Shown: positions 1 through 10,839 of the stretch, piece after piece
How the letters are laid out: each line of letters opens with the position of its first letter
Numbering within the stretch: the stretch's first letter is position 1
Assembly: GCA_950097015.1 (NCBI GenBank)
Contig: CATNEN010000034.1
Location: forward strand, 1,130,501 to 1,194,500
DNA: 64,000 nucleotides
Reading direction: 5' to 3'
DNA from: Macrostomum hystrix
Taxonomy: Eukaryota; Platyhelminthes; Macrostomidae
The notes under the pieces: generated by a model
Database searches by the model: none
Told to the model about the DNA's origin: nothing
The model's input: the letters and a program-made list of their open reading frames with translations, nothing else
Program-made: the position numbers and the translations under genes

Positions 1-554
1 AAAAATATAAATCCAGTCCAGCTTAATGGATGAAGCAGAGCAATTGCATGTTGACTTCTCAAATTTAATGGCACATCTTCTGTTAATAGGATTTATTTAT
101 TATATTACTGCAAAGAGATCAGAAACTTTCTGTACAGAACAGGCTAGCAATGCTTATTTTCTAGTAAAGTCATAATTTTACTTAAACAACAATGGTCCTT
201 ACACTTTTTACTCTCTAAAATTTAAGACATCAGAAGAATATTAAAACTTTTTGGGACTTTGATAAAATTAATTATTATAGAGATAGACAAATTTAATTGA
301 TGACTTTTCTAGACTTCAAGAGGCAAAACAACTCAAAAACTGAATGCTGATAAAAAAATTACTTATTATGGTAATAACAGGGTTAGTACTGAGTCTATAG
401 CAATGCAATAGAATAGAGTAAAACAGCAAACATTCACAACCGATGCAGGCATCCGGTTCCAGGTGGCCTGCATCAGACACCAGTAAATTCAACTAGCTAG
501 GGAATCGCCAATTAGTTGCAGTACAGCCAGTGTGACAGTGTCGATGCTGTTAAA

Positions 555-848
555 TTAAGCCCTGGTGTACTTGCCCCAGATGTGCAGCATAAACACGCTG
601 GCAATGAATAGCAGGCTCATGACTAGGACCGGGACGGGGCCGACCTTGATGCCGGGCGAGTCCTCGGTATAGAAGCGCCACATTCCGGCATTGCTCTGAG
701 TTGCTCGCCTGTTTGAAACAGCGGTTGAACTGCTAGTCGACTTACGGGCCCTGACGCCGCCGCCAGCGACACCGCGCGGCGATGCTGCCTTGGACGACGG
801 AGCTCTTCCTGCACCAACAGAGGTGGCACTGGCAGCAGGTCCTGGCAT
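555..848 (-). CDS. SEC61B: Sec61 beta, ER translocon subunit (single exon)
   Basis: A 97-residue protein that fits the whole Sec61 beta family, the small tail-anchored subunit of the ER protein-conducting channel that binds Sec61 alpha and helps dock ribosomes and targeting factors. The N-terminal ~50 residues are Ala/Ser/Gly-rich and low complexity, as usual in animals. The conserved core follows at residues ~56-72 ([16 protein letters not shown]), then one membrane segment at ~73-92 and a short lumenal tail ending KYTRA. Length matches animal orthologues (about 96-100). The start is the first ATG in the frame and no intron is needed. Possible poly(A) signals (AATAAA on the minus strand) lie at 92-101, implying a 3' UTR of about 450 bp. 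Family assignment is near certain; the UTR is inferred. Confidence 0.95.
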   Translation of the reverse strand: MPGPAASATSVGAGRAPSSKAASPRGVAGGGVRARKSTSSSTAVSNRRATQSNAGMWRFYTEDSPGIKVGPVPVLVMSLLFIASVFMLHIWGKYTRA

Positions 849-1913
849 GATTTAGCAAAATTTGCCTTGTCGAATTGCTAACAGTTCGCTTGCGCTTAGG
901 AAATCTAGAGGCAGAGCTGAGTGAAGGGGGTAGAATGGAAAGCGCGTAGGTCCTTATACTAGGGTGTGAGGTTTGGGGGACGAAAGGGTTTGTTCTATCT
1001 TTGGAGGTTGGGCTTAACCGACCAATAGGTTTAGTCCAAGCTATGTACAAGAATAAAATGTACACTCGCAGGGATTCCCTTCACACTAAGAGAGCGGAGG
1101 GGGTGAACGTGACTCAGCAAAATTCTGCTATTGCTTTACTTGCGGTTCTCTGGCTTATACACACTGTGCAGCCCATAGACCTGCGAGAATCGATATGCTT
1201 ATGCTGTGATGCGCGGCATGCATGACATTACTCCACAAACCTAATAGAACCTATAGGACTCTGAAGTTTTAACTCGCTCACATGTGCACGTAGCATCACT
1301 CGCCTCACAGTGTGCTTAATCATGGCGTGCTTAATTAGCTACAATTGCGTGTCTAACAAATGTTTATATTATTATTATTTTAATCGTTTAAGGTAAATAT
1401 GTATGTATTGAAGGATTAAATTCAATTCCATAAACCACTCTTTCTAGCATGGCATCGTATCATTTAGTTCCGTTAATTTAATTTTAAAGTGTTTAAGCTT
1501 CGAGCGCTCTGTCACACCACCAAGTGCTACCTCTTGGGGGTCGCAGGCTTTCGTCGGACAGCTCATCAACCTGGCAGGCAAAAATACCGTCAGACTCCAA
1601 TGGATATCAGGACATGCTGGTTTTCCTGGAAACGAGCCCAAACCTAGAGAAAAGTACGAAAAAAGTACGATACTTTTCCGCAGACGTTTTTCGCGCCGAG
1701 TTTGCCCACGCGAGATTTTACCGCACAAATTTTTCACGCCGAGCTTCCCCAACGAGACTCTCCTGCCATGGGTTTTCGCACCGAAACAACCAGCGAAGAG
1801 CATGCGCCGCAGGAAGGGGACCGAAGGACCCCCTGACAGCATGGCCCCATGAGGGATTAGATCAGGAATGATCGCGACGCTTGCCTCCCTGCTGCGGATA
1901 AGTCAAAACATGC
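849..1913. other. Sec61 beta 5' flank and gene-less stretch
   Basis: The first ~150 bp upstream of the Sec61 beta ATG should hold its promoter and 5' UTR, but I see no clear TATA box. The rest has only short open frames without recognisable domains. No RNA gene seen. Confidence 0.4.
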
Positions 1914-2096
1914 TGCAGGTGCACTGACGTAAACCTATCCTGGCCTCATGCCATCCTCACGATATTTGAGGTTTTTGTCTTCATATTTGTCTTCATCGTA
2001 TCTGATCATTTTGGGCAGTATCGCAGCCGCGATCGCACGCTGTTTTCAAATATCGCGAGGATGGCATGAGGCTAGGTTTACGTCAGTTGCAGGTGC
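1914..2096. mobile_element. Mutator-like MITE with 9-bp target duplication
   Basis: Two inverted arms of about 40 bp face each other: the left arm starts ACTGACGTAAACCTA at 1923, and the right arm, read from 2087 on the minus strand, starts with the same 15 bases. The arms differ by one 5-base insertion and a few substitutions. The element (1923-2087, 165 bp) is flanked by the 9-bp direct repeat TGCAGGTGC at 1914-1922 and 2088-2096. A 9-bp duplication with long terminal inverted repeats is typical of Mutator-like elements. There is no coding capacity, so it is non-autonomous. Confidence 0.75.
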
Positions 2097-3279
2097 AGCA
2101 AAAGCTTGTTGCTATAATTTTCTCAGCTCCAGCAAAAAAGGAGCGCGGCCTCTGACTAGCTAGAAGATGTGAGTCCCCAAACCACAAAATAATTTGTCTT
2201 GATCGATGGAGTGCACGTTGCTGTGCAGCTGCATGTTTTGTAGCTGTTACTGTGTGCACTGTTATGACAAGCCGACAACCCTTGCAATGTCCATCTACTG
2301 TCAGTCCAAAAAAGTCTATCTGTAACTTGAATTAGGTATCTTTGCCAAGTGGCACTAAGAACGCAATAAGTTCAACGAAAGGTTTTTGGTTGAACGAATT
2401 GCTCGATCACACCTAGTCTCTTCCCATCACCCCAGTCTGTTCCCATATACTGCCCTGACTAATACGTAAGAAGATAAATACGTTAGTCGAGTCGACCTTG
2501 ATACTGCCTATTTTAACTAAAATGGTAAACAAAAAGAAAATTTATAACGATTCTGTTTTTGGAGACTTTACGTTAAAAGTACACATTCAATAAATTAATA
2601 TCAATAAAATATGCATAGAACTATTCAAAATTGTATTGCTTATTGTTAAATTATAATTAATTTTAGAAACTTTTTTAGGTTATGCTTATTGTTAATTTAG
2701 TTTTACTAGCTCTATTCTTCGAAAAGAAATGTTTCAAAAATTTCAGTTTGCAAGTCAACTGACAGCTAGCACAGGCTACCTCAATTTCCAACTCTGGTCC
2801 TACTACCGACCCACTACAACTTCTAAATCTCGAGACAGCTAACAAATTCTTACATTTTTTAATTATTAATTACTATTATTGCCCCACGGCTCGCAATAAC
2901 TTTGTAATTGAATTGAAACCATGAATATTTTCCTCACAGTCATCTTGCCTAATTAAATCTCGTTCATCATACAAAAGTATTTTGGACTTGCAAGTGCATA
3001 TTTAGAATATTATATTCAATTATTCCTTTGCGGCGCGTCGAACAATAAAAGTGCCGTGTTGGCCCATGTATAAACAGCATATGTATGCATATGAAAAAAT
3101 AGGCCTATTCTTTAAACTTTATTATACACCTATACAAAATTCTTAATTGTGTAATTTTGATTCCTAAATTTAAGTTTTGCGTTAGAACTTAGCAGCTTGA
3201 AACAAAACCAAAGGGAAGCATAGATACTACATCTTTATGTGTGACACTTTGTAAGTCATTTTCTGGCATGCCTTTTTTG
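2097..3279. other. AT-rich intergenic stretch
   Basis: AT-rich with short open frames only. No recognisable gene, RNA gene or tandem array seen. Confidence 0.4.
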
Positions 3280-4223
3280 TGGATCCTAGACACTTTGTCA
3301 TCTTAAAACTTTGTCATATTACAACTCATCCACTTTCAAGGTAAGAAACTTTGTCATCCAGCCAATCGGCATGCTTTAAAGTTTGGTCAGTTTGTCATCT
3401 ACTAATAACAAGCATTGTAGTCTGTAGACTCAATCATACATGCGCAACACCCGGCCGACCCGGCCAAACCGGCCGGGTGAAACAAGGGCCAAGCAAGGTA
3501 AGTCGCAAAAAACCAATCAACCAAGCGCAAAAAAATCAAAGGGGGGACCAAGGGACAAAAAAGGAAGGCGTGAAGAAAAGGAAAAAGGGGAGAGAAAAAG
3601 AGAGCAAATTAGAGCAAACTAAGTCGTAAATAGAGCAATGAAACGAACTAAGTCGCAAATGAGAGCAAAAACTAAGTCGCACGGCCGGCTAAGATTTGGG
3701 AGGTTGCGCATGTATGGACTCAATTAACAGATGCTTCTGCATGCATGTACTTGTATAAGTATATGTAAAAACAAGGCTGAAGTGCAACTTGATTGTTCGT
3801 GCTCATGTGGTTTCATTTCAGTTGCCCTTATTACTACTAAAATCTAAATAGGGTGCACGTCAGAGTGATGTTGGTTGAGGTGGGATTGTGGGGCAGAGAT
3901 GTGAAAACTTGAAGGGTGGAATATGCATTTGGAAATGCTTTTGTGCTTGCTTTGTTTGTCATAAAGTGAGGGTGGGTGGTGGGGTAGAGGTGTGAACACA
4001 TTTCACACTCTAAATTGTAAAAAAGAGGTTTCAAAACTGATTTCATTTCATAAAAAGAATTAAGAGATAAGTGCCAACACAATATGGGGATAGGTGGTTC
4101 TGTTCTAACTTAAAAAGCTTTTGTTTTATAGATGACAAAGTATCCACAAGTCTAAGTCCACAGATGTCCACAGATCGTCATCTGGATGACAAAGTTGTAG
4201 GATGATGAAATGTCCAGGGACCA
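3280..4223. mobile_element. Probable foldback element with TTTGTCATC-rich ends
   Basis: The left end (3280-3410) repeats ACTTTGTCATC several times. The right end (4131-4223) carries the same word inverted, GATGACAAAGT. The outermost ~45 bases of the two ends are imperfect inverted copies (left TGGATCCTAGACA, right on the minus strand TGGTCCCTGGACA). No clean target duplication was found, so the borders are approximate. A separate hAT-like element sits inside it at 3435-3716. Nothing coding is recognised inside. Confidence 0.4.
3427..3724. mobile_element. hAT-like MITE with 8-bp target duplication
   Basis: A perfect 14-bp terminal inverted repeat, CATACATGCGCAAC at 3435-3448 and its complement at 3703-3716, is flanked on both sides by the 8-bp direct repeat GACTCAAT (3427-3434 and 3717-3724). 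An 8-bp duplication is the hAT signature. The 282-bp interior holds CGG-rich ends and a short AACTAAGTCGC repeat and has no gene. Confidence 0.8.
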
Positions 4224-7200
4224 TATTTGTGCATGACCAAGACTGCCATACATCAAGGCTGCCATAGCTCTGACTAGTTCCATGGATGATAGGTTGCCAC
4301 ATTTTCTCTTATATCTTATATGTATATCCTTGAACATGTAGGTTGACTGATAGACTTGTCAACTTTTTATTTATTAACTGCCATAAACCATAAACTGTAA
4401 TGAATTTATCAACTGGTAAATTAGTCAACTGCATATTGTTGTTAGTACATGTGCATACATGTATGTGTGTATGTATATAAACAAGTATTCAATTAACTAA
4501 GCTCCTTTGAGCATCCTTTGTGGTTGTAAAACAATGGTGCATGCTACACAACTGTCTACCATAAATCAAATTTAAAAAAAGAATAAAGCATGGAGCAATA
4601 GGAAGCACTTAGTATCTGCAATTGGGTCATTTTAGAAAAAGGCAGTTGGTTATATATATAGATAATGATATATTTAAGAAAAATAATTTATTCACTGTAA
4701 ATATATAACAAGATAATTAATTTATAGTAGCCTTTAACTCAATTTCAATGGTATACTAGTTATACAAATTATGTTGCTACACCTTTTTATACTAAAGTGA
4801 AGTTGACTTTACATAGAAACATAGTAAACTTGTGAACACAGTTCATGAAAAAAACTTTACAAGTATACCCAGATCCATACAGTGGGAACCTTGAACCTTG
4901 AATGCATAATGGATTATTTGAATTGAATTGTTTTCATTGAATTGTTATGTCTTTTACAATTGTCCATAGAAAGAAACAACAGTAGTCTTTCCTTATACAT
5001 ATATGTATTTAATTTAAAATCAGTTAAGGACAGCAAGTCTCAGCATTTCTTATTTCTCTAACAACAGCTTGTTTCTAAATCAAGACCAGAATTTTCATTT
5101 TAGAACCCTTAAATGTTAACAAGGTTATCTTCTTATATTTCTACAGGGAAGTAATTTTTAGTTGCCAAGAAAACTAAAAGCCTGAGAACCTAGAAAACAA
5201 CTTTTTTAGTTCCCACTTCTGATTTAGAACAGAATTATTCTATTTCGAATAACCCCCCATTAGACCCTTGGTTGCCAACCTCAGGTATACCCACCCAAGC
5301 TATCCAATAAAATTACTATCAGTTATTCCTCATGACAACCACCCCAGCTGTAACAGTCTTGGTGTGTGGCAGTCTTGGTCTTACATCACCTTATCTTGAT
5401 TTTTTTATTGCTTATATGCCTAATGTTTTTTCAACTAAAAAACTAATCTAATTGGTAGCTACTAATATGACATAAGTCTAAAATATACTTAATTTATGTT
5501 CATACATAATTTTTATTATGAATTAATATACACTATTCATTACTAATAATAATATTATTAGATCCAATATGCTAGATGGGTGTTGGTGTTAGTTTATAGT
5601 CATGACACAGTATACTCTAAACTAAATTTTTAGTATTGGTTAGAACTACTCTTTGTATATCAACTCCTAAAATTATTGCTAAAGTATACACCAATACCCA
5701 TCAAAGGCAGCCAAAAGAGAAAAATCAAAATTAAAAATTATAATAAACAGGAGCAAATTTTAATAAGCAAAAACTATGCCTAACCTAACATGTATATAAT
5801 TTAAAATTTAGATATTTTTGGATAAAAAGTGTTGTATATATATAATTTTATATAATTATCCCGACCTTAAAAATGCTAGTGAACATTTTTTAGAAGCAAG
5901 ATTTATTAGTTTTTGAAACTTCAAGTAAGTTCACTTATGTCTTAGCACTTGCACTCGCAAATTGATTTACTTGTATAATTGTATGCCAAGAGTATGTAAA
6001 GAGCCATTGAAAACCCAAATGTATCCCAAACTATTTCAATGTATAGGCCACCTTTCAGACTATAGTGTTAGCCAGCAAAAGTTAGTATTTGTATTAATAT
6101 GTACCAATGATTGCCAGCACATAAAAATCTATGCCAGGGATAGCTAGCCAATAAAATATTGACAACTTATCCCAAGAATTCAGTAGGCATAGCAAAATCA
6201 AAGTGCCTCATAGCTTCTTAGAAAAGCAAACAACTATAATTTTATCCTGGTGCTTGCTAGTGATGCTTTAAAAATAAGTTTAGAATAAAAGTTTGAAATT
6301 AAAAATACAAATTATAGACTAGTTACTTCAAAATCAGAATTAAAATAAAATATAATTTATTTTCCAAGCCACAAAATCAAAAACATTCTAATTGTAGTTT
6401 TTCAATAATGCAACTAGGATTTTCTTAAGGGAACAGACAAAATATGAATCATGCTTGACAAGGGCAGAGAGGGTTCTATTATGGTGAATAAATTGCTTGG
6501 TCCCCTCTTAGAATCTTTTTGGTCCTCCTGGCAAAAAGGGCAGTTGCCCCCACCCCTCTACTAGTTGCACCAGTATAATAGTTTGTGGTTGACAAAATTA
6601 GATCAACATTTTTACATAAACAAATAGCTATGGTATTTTGTATTGGTGTTCAATTGCTATAGACTCACTGTAAGCATAGCATAGTTGGGTTTCTATTGCA
6701 TGCCATTGTCAAATGAAATGCAGTTGGCCTTGTCCTGTATGTTTTATTGTTGGATGTGACTATAGAGTTAGGAATTAGCAAGTAGCAGGGTCTAATATTT
6801 TGCAGTGATTCCTTAAGTCAAAGTTTGGTCTTCTTGGCCTTGGGTATTTGCAAATTTAGGGGGATTACTGATAGATCTGATAGACCATTGCATCATCTCT
6901 GCATAATGTACCTCCTTAGCATGAAGTGATGCACTAGTTCTGAGCCATGAAATCGCATATATGCCAAAATTGTCATTTTCAAAGGGAACAAAACAATTGT
7001 AAGTTATGCTTCTAACACCATTGTAAACCTTTACTATTGTACTATTAAACTATTAATTGTTTTTTAAAGTCATTTATATCTCTATTTGGACATAAAAAAT
7101 AAATAAATTCGATATAACAATTATATTTTTTATCATCATAAATGCATGCCAAATACATTAGCATACACCAATGTATGCAAACAGAGACCATTGTATACCA

Positions 7201-8163
7201 GAAAATTCTGGCATACATCTTATCCTGGCATATCTGGCATGCATTTTGTATTCAATCCATGCTAGACAGCCAGGGTGATCTTTTGTACCCTTTTTAATTT
7301 AAGATATATGGATTTTTAGATTGCCAACCTGTTTTTTCCTGCACCCACACAGGAAAATTTTTGGATGATTTTTTTCTCCTCTAATGTACATTTATTCTCA
7401 TTACTAGCAATCAACGATTCTCTCAATAGTTACAAAGAACTGAACTCTGAAAGATTCCTTGACTCACTAATTCAAAATTTTGTAGATAAGTAGGCCTATT
7501 GGAACTAGCCCTCACCCATTATCAGGTTGTGTAGGACAATTTTTGAGTATGCAATTAGTGCACATTATTCAGCAAAATTGGAGTATATTTGGAGGCAAAA
7601 TGTGATAAAAATGTGTGAACTTCTGGCAATCGAATGCACCATGCAAACTACCATTTATTGCCAGTTGCTAGTTTCCTAACTAAAAATGATTTAATTATAG
7701 TTCATTAAAATCTGCAAGAAAAATGTGGATAAAATGTAGTTATTATAATCTAAGATTCTAAAAAGATGTAATCATTTTTTCTTCTATTGCTGATTTAGTT
7801 CTTTGTAAATTGTCTCGAACAATCTAAAAATAGTTTTGTCAAATTAGTACAAATGTATAGTTTCTAAAATTTTTCTTAGCAAACTGAGCAAACTTTACTT
7901 TTAAAAATGTTTAGTTAATTTTAGTTAGAATTTTTTGTTGTTACAGAAGGATATAGCCTATGCCAGCCTATTTTTATGGATTTATGCTCAAAGAATCTTA
8001 GTGTATTTCTAAGATTTCTTAGATTTCTCCATTTTCACATTTAACCGTTTTGAAAGATCATCCTACTTTTTAGTAGTATGTGGTGAATCAGAGATTAATT
8101 TTATTAGAAATGGAATTTACCAATCATAATGACTGAATATTTAGATCAGCAGAGCATTCTTAT
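4224..8163. other. AT-rich intergenic stretch
   Basis: About 4 kb of AT-rich DNA with no supported gene; the open frames are short and show no domain. A 12-bp inverted repeat AAATGCATGCCA (7140-7151 and 7235-7246) encloses about 85 bp and may be a tiny foldback element. Runs of TA dinucleotides occur near 5825-5860. Confidence 0.4.
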
Positions 8164-8744
8164 GTAGTAACTAGGACTAGGGGTGTTCAGGTTGCCCTTT
8201 TTGGGTTCGGTGTAGTCCCTGAACCCAGACACCCTACCCCAAACCCCAAACCTGGCCTGGACACCTTTCCCTAAACCTGACCCAGACCCAAAACCTGACC
8301 AACCCGAAATTTCTACCCAAAAATATAACGAGCATACTCTGCCACATAGATGCAAAAATGTACAAAAAGCTGTTTCAAAAAAACAAAACATAAGTGGCAA
8401 GATTGCAAAATGTTCCTTTTCTTGGCTTTAACATTTTAATTTCTTTGCCATACCACGAACAACTAACCCGACCCGGACACCCTACCCCGAACCCGAACCC
8501 GAACCCGACCCGGACACCCTACCCCGAACCCCGAACCCCGAACCCGACCCGGACACCCTGCCCCGAACTTCGAACCCAACCCAGACACCCTACCCCGAAC
8601 CCGACCCGGACACCCTACCCCGAACATCTAACCCGACCCGGACACCCTACCCCGAACACCTAACCCGATTCGGACACCCTACCCCGAACCCCGAACCTGA
8701 CCCGGACACCCTGCCCCGAACCCCGAACACCCCTGGTAGTAACT
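8164..8744. mobile_element. hAT-like element ends enclosing a CCCGGACACCCTACCCCGAA minisatellite
   Basis: The left end TAGGGGTGTTC (8178) and the inverted right end CAGGGGTGTTC (minus strand from 8735) are typical hAT-like termini. A direct repeat GTAGTAACT lies at 8164-8172 and 8736-8744; it touches the right end and is 5 bp from the left one. Inside, 8460-8730 is a minisatellite built on a 20-29 base C-rich unit. A more diverged copy of similar sequence lies at 8207-8310. The open frames across the array are periodic artefacts. Confidence 0.6.
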
Positions 8745-9593
8745 TTATATCATAATAATTTTAGTTTTCATTATGCCACTTTCAGTAGTTGGTATAGTTT
8801 CCTGTTAGTAAATGTCTTGTTTTTTGTATAAAGTTAAGGAGCGACATTATATTAGAGCTTGTCGCTGAATGCGCTAGGTCGATATGTCAGTCTTGTACTC
8901 CGCGCCTAGACGAGTGGGTAACGCAAGCTAGCTGTGCGCCGGTATCGCATCGTTCATCATTGGTTTGCTAAGAGTTTCGTTCGGCTTTGAATGTCGCGTC
9001 AGTCGCGCCATCGAAATGGCTTGGGGGCCCGATCCCCTTCGGCTTGGAACAGCTGTCGCCGCAGTTTTGTTTCTTTCTTGCTCTATTCTTGCTCCTAAAT
9101 TCGGATGGGAAATCTTCGGCTTGTTGGTCGGGGTTAGGCAAGGCATATTTTTCGAGAGCAAAGGCCAATCCTCTTTATAGATAGCCCTGTGTTGAAAGAG
9201 ATTGGCTTTTTATGCCTGCCTTCACGAGTACAGCTGTTGAATTCTATATGCCACCGAACTGTAAATGTTAAGTCTTTAGCCACCTCTCCGTGCCTACGCA
9301 ACCATAGGGCTGCTGCGCAGTATATCTTATTGACTTGGGTGGCTGTGAAGTGCAACAACGGATTAGCTTACATCGCCTAGAAATTAGAATAGACTAGGCT
9401 GCAGTGCAGACACCAAGGTGGTGTTCAACTCCTTATTGGCTGGCTGTGGCAAAGTAACTTGTTTGTGTATGTGTACATATACTAGCGCCGTTAACAAAAT
9501 TCACAGTTTTGACCACCACCCGATTAGCTTCGACAATGTGTTAATTATTCAAAGAATTTAGTTTTCCATTTGAGCTTGCTTAGTTTGAAAGCA
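8745..9593. other. Gene-less stretch upstream of a candidate exon
   Basis: Around 8850-9370 the GC content rises and several overlapping short frames appear on both strands, but none has a recognisable domain and no exon-like splice pair could be supported. Confidence 0.3.
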
Positions 9594-9722
9594 ATGCTGG
9601 CCCCAGCTGCGCCAGCCTTTCAACGTCGTAGCAGCCTGCGTCCTAGCGGCAGTCGAAGGAATCTGGCTGCCGCAGCCAACGGTTACGCCGCCCACTCTGG
9701 ACTGGAGGAGACATCGGCTTTG
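9594..9722 (+). CDS. Candidate orphan first coding exon
   Basis: An ATG opens 43 codons that end exactly at a good 5' splice site (TTG followed by GTGAGG at 9723), in phase 0. The peptide is Ala-rich with basic patches (RRSSLRPSGSRR, then NLAAAANGYAAHSGLEE). Base use is GC-rich like the exons of this region and unlike its surroundings. I could not find its continuation: the next gene downstream is intronless RRP9, so the remaining exons would lie beyond it, or this is a relic or a chance frame. Product unknown. Confidence 0.3.
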
Positions 9723-10839
9723 GTGAGGCCGGCTTGCCTAATCTACTTCGAATATTTCAGTCGGATTAATTCACAACGTCCTTATTTAGGCGTTTCAAAA
9801 TACGCCTAATTTTTCCCAGTCATTCGTTAAGTCTGGCAATTTTAAGTCTTCTTTTAGATTTCACCCTAGTTATTCTATCCACAAAAGAAAATTAATCTAG
9901 TTACAGTTAATCTAACCAATTATTAGTAAAGTGAGAGCGACTCCGTTATGCGAAAACATTTTGGGACACTTCTAAGTAATATTGAATAATGAATTTTGAA
10001 TAAAAAGCCTGTGTTTTCGTCAAACGAAGCGGCAATAAATTAAATAGCCAAAAAGCCAAATAGCCAATCACTCCTAAAATTAAAAAACGGTTGCTTTATG
10101 CAATTCCACTACTCTTGAACAGTAGTATTGTCTAAAATCTATCTATAATTTATATTTTACTACTTTGTTTGCAGTAGCGCCTCTTTATTTCGCGGTCTAA
10201 GATAGGACAGCTTAATGCCACTTGTGCAGGTGATTTTTTGTATAATTGACAGTAAAAATGAAGTTTTTTGTACTAACAATATACTTTTTGTCAAATTGGT
10301 ATTTGCTTGCCTTACGAAAATTAGGAGTTTATATATGTAATGTGAGACATGTTGTTGGTATAAATACTTTAGCCAGTCTAGTACTCGCTTGTAGGTGGTT
10401 GCGGCCAAGCGATCGGGGTAACTAACCGGGCTCTCCGTAGCCCCACCTTCACCCCGGGATAAACTCCCCGGACCATCCTCCTCAGAGAGTGAATCTGCTA
10501 AGTCAGACGGCCTTCAGTCAAGCGCCTTGGCTCTTTAACTAGAGTTTAAACGGCGTCGACTGGGCAATGTCAATTTGGCTATTTGCCGACAGTTATCTTG
10601 GCATTATCTTAATGGGGGTCAATGCGTCACCTGCAATTTTTTGATGACATAGTTTGACAAAAGCTTGTAAAAACAATTTTATGACCAAAGTATTTACATT
10701 GATGACTAACTTAAAAACACACCTGATACATTCATTTTTAAAGCAATTTTCGGGCAACATTCCAGCATGTGACAGCACGAAGCTTTACTAGCTTCTGAGC
10801 TCCTCATTCTGCCACCTCTCACTCACACACGCATCGCCA
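9723..10839. other. Intergenic stretch before RRP9
   Basis: Mostly AT-rich. A GC-rich block at about 10390-10530 (with CCCCGGGATAAACTCCCCGG) can fold into short hairpins but matches no tRNA, snRNA or 5S pattern that I can see. The RRP9 promoter is presumably in the last 100-200 bp; no clear TATA box. Confidence 0.3.

Noticed and set aside
10390-10530. A structured RNA gene in a GC-rich block
   Set aside because: No match to tRNA, 5S, U1-U6 or spliced-leader patterns that I can recognise; hairpins are short.
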